Below are positions 20,497-33,199 of a stretch of 64,000 nt of DNA, piece by piece. This DNA comes from Cherax quadricarinatus (lineage: Eukaryota; Arthropoda; Malacostraca; Decapoda; Parastacidae): positions 10,881,658 through 10,945,657 of the forward strand of contig NC_091293.1 of NCBI RefSeq assembly GCF_038502225.1, written 5' to 3'. Each line of letters opens with the position of its first letter. Position 1 is the first letter of the stretch. The notes beneath the pieces were generated by a model. The model was not told the origin of the DNA, did no database searches, and worked only from the letters and a program-made list of their open reading frames with translations. Position numbers and translations under genes: made by a program.

Positions 20497-21084
20497 CAGG
20501 AAGCAGGACAAATGTTTCCTGACTCCGGTCTTAATCTTGTTGGGTTGGAGTGGAGTATTCCAAGGAAGATTTGCAAATCTTTCCGCTTTATTCCCCCCAC
20601 CCACCTTAGAGTTCGATAAGGGAAAGCTTACCCATGAACATACCATTTCAAACGACTACAGGGTTAATAGAGGTATGCGCAATGACAACCACACGACCAA
20701 AGCGTCGCCAATGCTTTGTCCTTCTTGCCTCGAGCCAAGTGAGCAGGAACCAGACGATACTAGACCAGCAGAATGATTTCAGCGGAACCAGCACTGTCTC
20801 TCTCATCTGACTTGTATTCTCCTCACTAAAGAAACGTATTGTCCACCTGCAGGCCGCACCTCCATAGGCCTACTCGAATTCTATGCAAAGGGATGCGAGG
20901 AGTTAAGGTGTCCCCATGCATGACAATCTCACAGGGCGGAGATGATACTCTACAGGTCATGGCCATCCTGAGGGAGCTGTAGCCCAGGAAGTAGAGCCAT
21001 AACAGTGAAGATCGTAATTCCTCCATCAAGTTTGTACAACATCAGCTATTAGTTGTGTGTGCAGTACTGACATGAAGTATTAGA
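20497..21084. other. Unclassified sequence
   Basis: No convincing gene or repeat. Short frames are present but none resembles a known protein. Confidence 0.4.
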
Positions 21085-21200
21085 CATGTACAACATCTGG
21101 GTATCTTTACTTGTAGACGTTTCGCTTTCCAGTGGCTTTTTCAATACAAGGACATAATATAAAGGCTGTTAAAATATATACAGCAGACAGTGGAAGATGA
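21085..21200 (-). mobile_element. PLE family D 3'-end fragment
   Basis: On the minus strand it has the layout of the other PLE ends: a hammerhead-like motif followed by 'aaagatacccagatgttgtaca'. The extent is uncertain; the DNA to 21640 could be its 3' UTR. Confidence 0.5.
21110..21150 (-). ncRNA. Hammerhead-ribozyme-like motif (PLE family D)
   Basis: Stem I is CUUGUA (21150-21145) with UACAAG (21115-21110), six perfect pairs. The core is UUGAAAA (U3, A8), followed by GAAAC and the GUC triplet. Stem II is weak here, with only two clear pairs, so this copy may be decayed. Confidence 0.5.
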
Positions 21201-21640
21201 GGAAATTAGTCCCTCAGACTGGAAGCAGGTGATGAGCACAGTAGTATTGAGGATACTGAAGAATGGGAGACAGCCAAGTTCGATGTTAGGGCAGGATAGG
21301 TCCAATTCCTCGGATCAAGAGCCTCTCATACCTGAGGATTCACCTTTGTTGGAGGTTTGAAGATGAACAAGTTAAGTAAACTGGCTCCTACACAGCCCAG
21401 TTATAAGTCAACGAAGAAAAAGTTGAAGTCGATCAGAAAAGGCATTCTGACAACCATTAATTCTGACAAGCATTAATTAGTCTCAAGATAGTTTAACTTG
21501 TCTCTTAAAGTTATTAGATTACTTTTTCAAGGAAGTCAAATTGGTCTCTAATGTTAGTTAACGGGGTTTAAAGCCTATCAACTACGTTAGTTACTAAGAC
21601 TACTCGAAATGTTTTTCGCTGCCAGACAAAAATATTCTTT

Positions 21641-23225
21641 TTGTATGCTGACACAGGATATACACGCTGTGTGTATGCTGACACAGGATATACACGCTGT
21701 GTGTATGCTGACACAGGATATACACGCTGTGTGTATGCTGACACAGGATATACACGCTGTGTGTATGCTGACACAGGATATACACGCTGTGTGTATGCTG
21801 ACACAGGATATACACGCTGTGTGTATGCTGACACAGGATATACACGCTGTGTGTATGCTGACACAGGATATACACGCTGTGTGTATGCTGACACAGGATA
21901 TACACGCTGTGTGTATGCTGACACAGGATATACACGCTGTGTGTATGCTGACACAGGATATGCACGCTGTGTGTATGCTGACACACGATATACACGCTGT
22001 GTGTATGCTGACACAGGATATACACGCTGTGTGTATGCTGACACAGGATATACACGCTGTGTGTATGCTGACACAGGATATACACGCTGTGTGTATGCTG
22101 ACACAGGATATACACGCTGTGTGTATGCTGACACAGGATATACACGCTGTGTGTATGCTGACACAGGATATACACGCTGTGTGTATGCTGACACAGGATA
22201 TACACGCTGTGTGTATGCTGACACAGGATATACACGCTGTGTGTATGCTGACACAGGATATGCACGCTGTGTGTATGCTGACACACGATATACACGCTGT
22301 GTGTATGCTGACACAGGATATACACGCTGTGTGTATGCTGACACAGGATATACACGCTGTGTGTATGCTGACACAGGATATACACGCTGTGTATATGCTG
22401 ACACAGGATATGCACGCTGTGTGTATGCTGACACACGATATACACGCTGTGTGTATGCTGACACAGGATATACACGCTGTGTGTATGCTGACACAGGATA
22501 TACACGCTGTGTGTATGCTGACACAGAATATACACGCTGTGTGTATGCTGACACAGGATATGCACGCTGTGTGTATGCTGACACACGATATACACGCTGT
22601 GTGTATGCTGACACGATATACACGCTGTGTGTATGCTAACACAGGATATACACGCTGTGTGTATGCTGACACAGGATATACACGCTGCGTGAATGCTGAC
22701 ACAGGATATACACGCTGCGTGTATGCTGACACAGGATATACACGCTGTGTGTATGCTGACACAGGATATACACGCTGTGTGTATGCTGTCACAGGATATA
22801 CACGATGTGTGTATGCTGACACAGGATATACACGCTGTGTATATGCTGACACAGGATATACACGCTGTGTGTATGCTGACACAGGATATACACGCTGTGT
22901 GTATGCTGACACAGGATATACACGCTGTGTGTATGCTGGCACAGAATATACACGCTGTGTGTATGCTGACACAGGATATACACGCTGTGTATATGCTGAC
23001 ACAGGATATACACGCTGTGTGTATGCTGACACAGGATATACACGCTGTGTGTATGCTGGCACAGGATATACACTCTGTGTGTATGCTGACACAGGATATA
23101 CACGCTGTGTATATGCTGACACAGGATATACATGCTGTGTGTATGCTGACACAGGATATACATGCTGTGTGTATGCTGGCACAGGATATACACTCTGTGT
23201 GTATGCTGACACAGGATATACACGC
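21641..23225 (+). repeat. 30-bp minisatellite, left block (about 53 copies)
   Basis: A 30-bp unit containing 'gtatgctgacacaggata' is repeated head to tail with few changes. The unit contains ACACAG and CTGTGT, which can pair. Because 30 is divisible by 3, several frames stay open for hundreds of codons on both strands; these are not genes. Confidence 0.97.
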
Positions 23226-24276
23226 TGTTGAGAATTTTTGGCCTTACCTGCCGTGTTTATTATGACATATAATGAACACTTAGCTGATAAATGACAGCAA
23301 ATCGTCTACACAGCCGCCCCTGCAGACGAGGTCTAGAAGCTGTCGAAACCATCACAACAGTGGGCTGTCAAGAGATACAATTTGTAAGTATAAATTACCC
23401 CTAGGGGGTGTTATGTCAGCATATTTCATTCGATGATGGCTGACGAATGCTTACTTGTTTGGACTCAAAAGTCCACACCTTACTGCCGATTATAGGTTGA
23501 TTACAAACTCCTTGTGACTCAAGAATTGCGCAATCCCCCGATCTACAAGAAATTCGTAACATACCTTGCTCTTTGTAACATGAGCTATGGTGTTCTCAAC
23601 ACCTTCGACAGATATCGGTGACTTGATAGAAGCTGAAGTGTCCTTGGATGTCCACGTCTTCCATTGTCTAGGAAACGCACACTGGTACACTATGTTCAAC
23701 AAGATTTGTCTTTATTGTTCACAATGTATCACAAGAGAAGCTGATCACACTTCTCTAAGTGTTTGTGTTAGAGACACTTTGTTCACACTAACGCACAGAT
23801 CAGTGTCCTTTGCTGGTTATCCTGGCGTCAGTGTGACTCTCTCTAGAGTCAAAAAAGTAATCTGGCCAGACGCTACAGCGCTCCATGCAGTCACTGCCCC
23901 CAGCACAAAAAAAAACGCTGACCTAGTACCTTGCATCCTTGTCAACTCCTCGATGAAGCAAAGCAGAATGTTTGTTTCTTGCTGTCTTAATCATAGACAA
24001 CAATGTCCACTATCTTTACTATGGTAATAAAGTGGGAGCAGGATTTTCCTTAATTGTCCTGCTAAGTAAGAGATGTACTGTCTCTTATAAAAATACACGT
24101 TGCAACACCCCTGCAAGGAGCAGAGGTCATTTGACCACGCATACGGCATCTGTGATCAATTACTCACTCTAGCAGTAAACAAGACGCTCGCCCCTTCTAG
24201 TGGCCCCTCAGGGCTGAGAGGGCTGAAGGGGGCTGAAGGGGGCTGATACCCCCCTCCTGGAGAAAATTTCTCCACA
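23226..24276. mobile_element. Solo-LTR-like insertion (TG...CA ends, 5-bp target duplication)
   Basis: The 1,051 bp begin TGTTGAG and end CTCCACA (short inverted ends, one mismatch). The pentamer CACGC is at 23221-23225 and again at 24277-24281. Removing the insertion and one CACGC restores the 30-bp satellite in exact phase. No coding region is evident, although an AATAAA lies near 24027. The length and 5-bp duplication suit a solo LTR of a BEL- or Ty3-like element. Confidence 0.7.
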
Positions 24277-25701
24277 CACGCTGTGTATATGCTGACACAG
24301 GATATACATGCTGTGTGTATGCTGACACAGGATATACACGCTGTGTGAATGCTGACACAGGATATACACCCTGTGTGTATGCTGACACAGGATATACACG
24401 ATGTGTGTATGCTGACACAGGATATACACGCTGTGTGTATGCTGACACAGGATATACACGATGTGTGTATGCTGACACAGGATATACACCCTGTGTGTAT
24501 GCTGACACAGGATATGCACGCTGTGTGTATGCTGACACAGGATATACACGCTGTGTGTATGCTGACACAGGATATACACCCTGTGTGTATGCTGACACAG
24601 GATATACACGCTGTGTGTATGCTGACACACGATATACACGCTGTGTGTATGCTGACACAGGATATACATGCTGTGTATATGCTGACACAGGATATACACG
24701 CTGTGTGTATGCTGACACAGGATATACATGCTGTGTGTATGCTGACACAGGATATACATGCTGTGTGTATGCTGACACAGGATATACACGCTGTGTGTAT
24801 GCTGACACAGGATATACACGCTGTGTGTATGCTGACACAGGATATACACGCTGTGTGTATGCTGACACACGATATACACGCTGTGTGTATGCTGACACAG
24901 GATATACATGCTGTGTGTATGCTGACACAGGATATACACGCTGTGTGTATGCTGACACAGGATATACATGCTGTGTGTATGCTGACACAGGATATACACG
25001 CTGTGTGTATGCTGACACAGGATATACACGCTGTGTGTATGCTGACACAGGATATACATGCTGTGTGTATGCTGACACAGGATATACACGCTGTGTGTAT
25101 GCTGACACAGGATATACACGCTGTGTGTATGCTGACACAGGATATACACGCTGTGTGTATGCTGACACAGGATATACATGCTGTGTGTATGCTGACACAG
25201 GATATACACGCTGTGTGTATGCTGACACAGGATATACACGCTGTGTGTATGCTGACACAGGATATACATGCTGTGTGTATGCTGACACAGGATATACACG
25301 CTGTGTGTATGCTGACACAGGATATACACGCTGTGTGTATGCTGACACAGGATATACACGCTGTGTGTATGCTGACACAGGATATACACGCTGTGTGTAT
25401 GCTGACACAGGATATACACGCTGTGTGTATGCTGACACAGGATATACACGATGTGTGTATGCTGACACAGGATATACACGCTGTGTGTATGCTGACACAG
25501 GATATACACGCTGTGTGTATGCTGACACAGGATATACACGCTGTGTGTATGCTGACACAGGATATACACGCTGTGTGTATACTGACACAGGATATACACG
25601 CTGTGTGTATGCTGACACAGGATATACACGCTGTGTGTATGCTGACACAGGATATACACGCTGTGTGTATGCTGACACAGGATATACACGCTGTGTGTAT
25701 A
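24277..25701 (+). repeat. 30-bp minisatellite, right block (about 47 copies)
   Basis: The same unit as 21641-23225, continuing in phase after the insertion. Variant units with 'ccctgtg', 'catgctg' or 'cgatgtg' are scattered and more mixed than on the left. Confidence 0.97.
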
Positions 25702-25769
25702 TATCCCACAAGGGCAGAATATTTAAGCCTCACTTTCCATTACCCAAAGTTAGATAATTTTCCTCACTC
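25702..25769. other. Junction between two satellites
   Basis: 68 bp of unrelated sequence between the 30-bp and 9-bp arrays. I see nothing in it. Confidence 0.6.
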
Positions 25770-28459
25770 CATGTTTATAACGTTTATAATGTTTATAACG
25801 TTTCTAATGTTTATAACGTTTATAATGTTTATAACGTTTATAACGTTTATAATGTTTATAACGTTTATAATGTTTATAACGTTTATAATGTTTATAATGT
25901 TTATAATGTTTATAACGTTTATAATGTTTATAATGTTTATAACGTTTATAATGTTTATAACGTTTATAATGTTTATAATGTTTATAATGTTTATAACGTT
26001 TATAACGTTTATAATGTTTATAACGTTTATAATGTTTATAACGTTTATAATGTTTATAATGTTTATAATGTTTATAACGTTTATAATGTTTATAATGTTT
26101 ATAACGTTTATAATGTTTATAACGTTTATAATGTTTATAACGTTTATAATGTTTATAATGTTTATAATGTTTATAACGTTTATAATGTTTATAACGTTTA
26201 TAATGTTTATAACGTTTATAATGTTTATAACGTTTATAATGTTTATAATGTTTATAACGTTTATAATGTTTATAACGTTTATAATGTTTATAATGTTTAT
26301 AATGTTTATAACGTTTATAATGTTTATAACGTTTATAATGTTTATAACGTTTATAATGTTTATAACGTTTATAATGTTTATAACGTTTATAATGTTTATA
26401 ATGTTTATAATGTTTATAACGTTTATAATGTTTATAACGTTTATAATGTTTATAACGTTTATAATGTTTATAACGTTTATAATGTTTATAACGTTTATAA
26501 TGTTTATAACGTTTATAATGTTTATAATGTTTATAATGTTTATAATGTTTATAATGTTTATAATGTTTATAATGTTTATAACGTTTATAACGTTTATAAT
26601 GTTTATAATGTTTATAATGTTTATAACGTTTATAATGTTTATAACGTTTATAATGTTTATAATGTTTATAATGTTTATAATGTTTATAACGTTTATAATG
26701 TTTATAACGTTTATAATGTTTATAATGTTTATAATGTTTATAATGTTTATAATGTTTATAATGTTTATAATGTTTATAATGTTTATAATGTTTATAACGT
26801 TTATAATGTTTATAACGTTTATAATGTTTATAACGTTTATAATGTTTATAACGTTTATAATGTTTATAATGTTTATAACGTTTATAATGTTTATAATGTT
26901 TATAATGTTTATAATGTTTATAACGTTTATAATGTTTATAACGTTTATAATGTTTATAATGTTTATAATGTTTATAACGTTTATAACGTTTATAATGTTT
27001 ATAATGTTTATAACGTTTATAACGTTTATAATGTTTATAACGTTTATAATGTTTATAATGTTTATAATGTTTATAACGTTTATAATGTTTATAATGTTTA
27101 TAACGTTTATAATGTTTATAATGTTTATAATGTTTATAACGTTTATAATGTTTATGTTTGTTTATAACGTTTATAACGTTTATAACGTTTATAATGTTTA
27201 TAATGTTTATAACGTTTATAATGTTTATGTTTGTTTATAACGTTTATAACGTTTATAACGTTTATAATGTTTATAATGTTTATAACGTTTATAATGTTTA
27301 TAATGTTTATAACGTTTATAATGTTTATAATGTTTATAATGTTTATAACGTTTATAATGTTTATGTTTGTTTATAACGTTTATAACGTTTATAACGTTTA
27401 TAATGTTTATAATGTTTATGTTTGTTTATAATGTTTATAACGTTTATAACGTTTATAATGTTTATGTTTGTTTATAATGTTTATAATGTTTATAACGTTT
27501 ATAACGTTTATAATGTTTATAATGTTTATAACGTTTATAATGTTTATAACGTTTATAACGTTTATAACGTTTATAATGTTTATAACGTTTATAATGTTTA
27601 TAATGTTTATAACGTTTATAATGTTTATAACGTTTATAATGTTTATAACGTTTATAACGTTTATAACGTTTATAACGTTTATAACGTTTATAATGTTTAT
27701 AATGTTTATAATGTTTATAACGTTTATAATGTTTATAACGTTTATAACGTTTATAACGTTTATAACGTTTATAACGTTTATAATGTTTATAACGTTTATA
27801 ATGTTTATAATGTTTATAACGTTTATAATGTTTATAACGTTTATAATGTTTATAACGTTTATAATGTTTATAATGTTTATAACGTTTATAATGTTTATAA
27901 CGTTTATAATGTTTATAACGTTTATAACGTTTATAACGTTTATAATGTTTATAACGTTTATAACGTTTATAACGTTTATAACGTTTATAACGTTTATAAT
28001 GTTTATAACGTTTATAATGTTTATAATGTTTATAACGTTTATAATGTTTATAACGTTTATAATGTTTATAACGTTTATAATGTTTATAACGTTTATAATG
28101 TTTATAACGTTTATAATGTTTATAACGTTTATAATGTTTATAACGTTTATAATGTTTATAACGTTTATAATGTTTATAATGTTTATAACGTTTATAATGT
28201 TTATAACGTTTATAATGTTTATAACGTTTATAATGTTTATAACGTTTATAATGTTTATAATGTTTATAACGTTTATAATGTTTATAACGTTTATAATGTT
28301 TATAATGTTTATAACGTTTATAATGTTTATAACGTTTATAATGTTTATAATGTTTATAATGTTTATAACGTTTATAACGTTTATAACGTTTATAATGTTT
28401 ATAATGTTTATAACGTTTATAATGTTTATAATGTTTATAATGTTTATAATGTTTATAAT
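25770..28459 (+). repeat. 9-bp satellite, two unit types (about 300 copies)
   Basis: Units TTTATAACG and TTTATAATG alternate over 2.7 kb. A few longer joints 'tttatgtttgtttataa' occur only between about 27150 and 27480. All long open frames here follow from 9 being divisible by 3. Confidence 0.97.
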
Positions 28460-28555
28460 GCAGAGATAAAAATTAACGCATCTCAGTAAAGAAATACAAC
28501 AAAAAATGTAAGACGCACCTGGACTCAAGAAATCGTAATGACACGATTGCAAACA

Positions 28556-28702
28556 AACCATACCCTCGGCCGGGATTGAACCCGCGCTCATAGAGTCTCA
28601 AAACTCCAGCCCGTCGCGCTAGCTGGTCCAGTGGCTGACGCGACGGGCTGGAGTTTTGAGACTCTCTGACCGCGGGTTCAATCCCGGCCGGGGGTATGGT
28701 TC
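28556..28702. repeat. tRNA-derived SINE ends in inverted orientation
   Basis: 28637-28702 reads like a tRNA 3' half with a B box (GGTTCAATCCC). Upstream, TAGCTGGTCCAGTGG (28619-28633) resembles an A box. 28556-28612 is its near reverse complement. The pair can form a hairpin of about 60 bp with a loop of about 24 bases. I cannot assign the parent tRNA. Confidence 0.65.
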
Positions 28703-28704
28703 AC

Positions 28705-28830
28705 GCACCTGGAGTTTACCTGGAGAGAGTTTCGGGGGTCGACGCCCCCGCGGCTCGGTCTGAGACCAGGCCTCGTGGTGGATCAGGGTCAGATCAATCA
28801 GGCTGTTACTGCTGGTCGCATATAGGCTCA
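28705..28830 (-). mobile_element. Jockey/CR1-type LINE 3'-end fragment
   Basis: Matches the 3' end at 7265-7390 (the 'acctggagagagtt' segment, the GC-rich block, then 'caggctgttactgctgg'). On the minus strand it reads the C-terminal tail HHEAWSQTEP. Confidence 0.75.
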
Positions 28831-29016
28831 CTTTCATCCTGAACAACATTTCTTTCAAATTCAAAACAATGCAAGTCACACACATCAAGTAACTCACTTT
28901 TTCAGTGCAAACTTAATATATTTTATGATGGTGGTAATTTAAAAATTACAAGAAAATTGCTCAAAATATATATTTTTTTCCATTTATGATGTTCACGCAT
29001 ATACACGTGTATATCA
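28831..29016. other. Unclassified AT-rich spacer
   Basis: No gene or repeat recognised. Confidence 0.5.
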
Positions 29017-32000
29017 GTGTAGTGGTGACTACACTGTAGCACAGTGGTGGTGACTCCCAGGCCAGCAGTGTAGTGGTGACTACACTGTAGCACAGTGGTG
29101 GTGACTCCCAGGCCAGCAGTGTAGTGGTGACTACACTGTAGCACAGTGGTGGTGACTCCCAGGCCAGCAGTGTAGTGGTGACTACACTGTAGCACAGTGG
29201 TGGTGACTCCCAGGCCAGCAGTGTAGTGGTGACTACACTGTAGCACAGTGGTGGTGACTCCCAGGCCAGCAGTGTAGTGGTGACTACACTGTAGCACAGT
29301 GGTGGTGACTCCCAGGCCAGCAGTGTAGTGGTGACTACACTGTAGCACAGTGGTGGTGACTCCCAGGCCAGCAGTGTAGTGGTGACTACACTCTAGCACA
29401 GTGGTGGTGACTCCCAGGCCAGCAGTGTAGTGGTGACTACACTGTAGCACAGTGGTGGTGACTCCCAGGCCAGCAGTGTAGTGGTGACTACACTGTAGCA
29501 CAGTGGTGGTGACTCCCAGGCCAGCAGTGTAGTGGTGACTACACTCTAGCACAGTGGTGGTGACTCCCAGGCCAGCAGTGTAGTGGTGACTACACTCTAG
29601 CACAGTGGTGGTGACTCCCAGGCCAGCAGTGTAGTGTTGACTACACTGTAGCACAGTGGTGGTGACTCCCAGGCCAGCAGTGTAGTGGTGACTACACTGT
29701 AGCACAGTGGTGGTGACTCCCAGGCCAGCAGTGTAGTGGTGACTACACTCTAGCACAGTGGTGGTGACTCCCAGGCCAGCAGTGTAGTGGTGACTACACT
29801 CTAGCACAGTGGTGGTGACTCCCAGGCCAGCAGTGTAGTGGTGACTACACTGTAGCACAGTGGTGGTGACTCCCAGGCCAGCAGTGTAGTGGTGACTACA
29901 CTGTAGCACAGTGGTGGTGACTCCCAGGCCAGCAGTGTAGTGGTGACTACACTGTAGCACAGTGGTGGTGACTCCCAGGCCAGCAGTGTAGTGGTGACTA
30001 CACTCTAGCACAGTGGTGGTGACTCCCAGGCCAGCAGTGTAGTGGTGACTACACTCTAGCACAGTGGTGGTGACTCCCAGGCCAGCAGTGTAGTGGTGAC
30101 TACACTGTAGCACAGTGGTGGTGACTCCCAGGCCAGCAGTGTAGTGGTGACTACACTCTAGCACAGTGGTGGTGACTCCCAGGCCAGCAGTGTAGTGGTG
30201 ACTACACTCTAGCACAGTGGTGGTGACTCCCAGGCCAGCAGTGTAGTGGTGACTACACTGTAGCACAGTGGTGGTGACTCCCAAGCCAGCAGTGTAGTGG
30301 TGACTACACCCTAGCACAGTGGTGGTGACTCCCAGGCCAGCAGTGTAGTGGTGACTACACTAGCACAGTGGTGGTGACTCCCAGGCCAGCAGTGTAGTGG
30401 TGACTACACCCTAGCACAGTGGTGGTGACTCCCAGGCCAGCAGTGTAGTGGTGACTACACCCTAGCACAGTGGTGGTGACTCCCAGGCCAGCAGTGTAGT
30501 GGTGACTACACTGTAGCACAGTGGTGGTGACTCCCAGGCCAGCAGTGTAGTGGTGACTACACTGTAGCACAGTGGTGGTGACTCCCAGGCCAACAGGGTA
30601 GTGGTGACTACACTGCAGCACAGTGGTGGTGACTCCCAGGCCAGCAGTGTAGTAGTGACTACACTGTAGCACAGTGGTGGTGACTCCCAGGCCAGCAGTG
30701 TAGTGGTGACTACACTAGCACAGTGGTGGTGACTCCCAGGCCAGCAGTGTAGTGGTGACTACACTAGCACAGTGGTGGTGACTCTCAGGCCAGCAGTGTA
30801 GTGGTGACTACACTAGCACAGTGGTGGTGACTCCCAGGCCAGCAGTGTAGTGGTGACTACACTAGCACAGTGGTGGTGACTCTCAGGCCAGCAGTGTAGT
30901 GGTGACTACACTAGCACAGTGGTGGTGACTCCCAGGCCAGCAGTGTAGTGGTGACTACACTGTAGCACAGTGGTGGTGACTCCCAGGCCAGCAGGGTAGT
31001 GGTGACTACACTGTAGCACAGTGGTGGTGACTCCCAGGCCAGCAGTGTAGTGGTGACTACACTAGCACAGTGGTGGTGACTCCCAGGCCAGCAGTGTAGT
31101 GGTGACTACACTCTAGCACAGTGGTGGTGACTCCCAGGCCAGCAGTGTAGTGGTGACTATACTGTAGCACAGTGGGGGTGACTCCCAGGCCAGCAGTGTA
31201 GTGATGACTACACTGCAGTATAGTGGTGGTGATTCCCAAGCCAGCAGTGTAGTGGTGACTACACTGCAGTATAGTGGTGGTGACTCCCAGGCCAGCAGTG
31301 TAGCGATGACTACACTGTAGCACAGTGGTGGTGACTCCCAGGCCAGCAGTGTAGTGGTGACTACACTTTAGCACAGTGGTGGTGATTCCCAAGCCAGCAG
31401 TGTAGTGATGACTACACTGCAGTATAGTGGTAGTGATTCCCAAGCCAGCAGTATAGTAATGACTACACTGTAGCACCGTGGAGGTGACTCCCAAGCCAGC
31501 AGTGTAGTGGTGACTACACTGTAGCACAGTGGTAGTGACTCCCAAGCCAGCAGTGTAGTGATGACTACACTGCAGTATAGTGGTAGTGATTCCCAAGCCA
31601 GCAGTGTAATGATGACTACACTGTATCACAGTGGTAGTGACTCCCAAGCCAGCAGTGTAGTGACTACACTGTAGCACAATGGTGGTGACTCCCAAGCCAG
31701 CAGTGTAATGATGACTACACTGTATCACAGTGGTAGTGACTCCCAAGCCAGCAGTGTAGTGACTACACTGTAGCACAATGGTGGTGACTCCCAAGCCAGC
31801 AGTGTAATGATGACTACACTGTATCACAGTGGTAGTGACTCCCAAGCCAGCAGTGTAGTGACTACACTGTAGCACAATGGTGGTGACTCCCAAGCCAGCA
31901 GTGTAGTGGTGACTACACTGTAGCACAGTGGTAGTGACTCCCAAGCCAGCAGTGTAGTGGTGACTACACTGTAGCACAGTGGTAGTGACTCCCAAGCCAG

Positions 32001-32278
32001 CAGTGTAGTGGTGACTACACTGTACCACAGTGGTAGTGACTCAAAAGCCAGCAGTGTAGTGGTGACTACACTGTGGCACAGTGGTAGTGACTCCCAAGCC
32101 AGCAGTTTAGTGGAGACCACTGTAGCACAGTGGTAATGACTCCCAAGCGAGCAGTGTAGTGGTAACTACACTGTAGCACCGTGGTGATGACTACCCAAGC
32201 CAACAGTGTAGTGGTGTCTACACTGTAGCACAGTGGTAGTGACTCCCAAGCCAGCAGTGTAGTGGTGACTACACTGTA
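29017..32278 (+). repeat. 51-bp satellite, homogeneous segment
   Basis: A 51-bp unit containing 'gtagtggtgactacac' and 'cccaggccagcag' is repeated about 64 times. Copies at 29.0-30.4 kb are almost identical; variation rises after about 31.1 kb. As 51 equals 17 codons, the minus strand stays open for hundreds of codons (YTAGLGVTTTVLQCSHH repeats); this is not a gene. Confidence 0.97.
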
Positions 32279-33199
32279 TGTGAAGGCTTACTCAGCCCTG
32301 TAACAACTTCAGTAAATATTACCAAGGCTGGCTCCTCAGGAAAATTAATGAATAGAAAAAGAAATAATTTACAAAGATAAACACTTTATTATTTAGTAAT
32401 GCAAAGATAAAACATTGAAACATGAATGTGTATCCTACTTGAAAGAAAAATGAAAAGTGAAATGGAAAAATGACATTTGAATTCAACGCTAATATGTACA
32501 GTTTTACTGGGGTGTCTGGTTGAGATTGACACCGTCTTGTAGAAATTATAGCTGTTACTGATGATGGGGGGGTCACAGGTGTTGAGTGACAACCCAACGA
32601 CTAGTTCTTCACAGAGTCTATAGCCTTGAATAGTCAGTCCAGATGACAGGAAGGCAGGTTCTTTACCATTGCAAAGATGAGGGGTAGTTGCCTGCTGTTG
32701 CCTACAATTAATCAGTTAGGTAGATCAAAAAGTGACATCTCAGGACTTTTTTTTCAGTCTGTCTCCTTCGACACGTTTCTCTGGTTGGCAGATGACCCAA
32801 GCTGTCATTCCAAGCTAGAAAGAGACAAAGGTTTCCCACTGCTTAAGAAATCACTCTCCATGATAAGTACAATACCTAAAAGAAATGGTGATTATCTAAA
32901 AGCATAACATGGAACTTAAGACTGAAAGGACTAAGTTTATTATTGGTCAAAAGTGAAGCTTTCAACCAATATATCCTCTAGAATAGGAGCAGAGGTTTTT
33001 ACCTACAGTTGTGCTGGAAGCTGTGAGTCAAGTGATTACTGTTTGGTCGGAGCCCCACACGTCACCTATCGGGGTGGAGAAAAGGAGGGGAGGGGACAGC
33101 GGGAGCTAGACTGACCCTACCTTAACAAGCAGCCGGCAATCAAACTATCGTCAACATATACTCGCTCGTTACTCCTATCTGTTGAACTTTTCCCTCACA
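32279..33199. mobile_element. Second solo-LTR-like insertion (TG...CA ends, 5-bp target duplication)
   Basis: The 921 bp begin TGTGAAGG and end CCCTCACA, with inverted ends matching at 7 of 8 bases. CTGTA is at 32274-32278 and 33200-33204. Removing the insert restores the satellite. No coding region is convincing. It is not alike in sequence to 23226-24276, so it is a different family. Confidence 0.7.

Noticed and set aside
21568..23265. Several open frames of 190-541 codons on both strands
   Set aside because: Frames of the 30-bp minisatellite, open in many phases at once.
23226..24276. DNA transposon with terminal inverted repeats
   Set aside because: The inverted ends are only about 7-14 bases and imperfect, no transposase is present, and TG...CA with a 5-bp duplication fits an LTR better. 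Not fully excluded.
24349..27240. 963-codon plus-strand open frame
   Set aside because: It runs through the 30-bp and 9-bp satellites, whose units are divisible by three and lack stops. The translation is pure repeat.
28617..28702. Functional tRNA gene
   Set aside because: A-box and B-box resemblance exists, but the acceptor ends do not pair well and the sequence lies in an inverted SINE pair.
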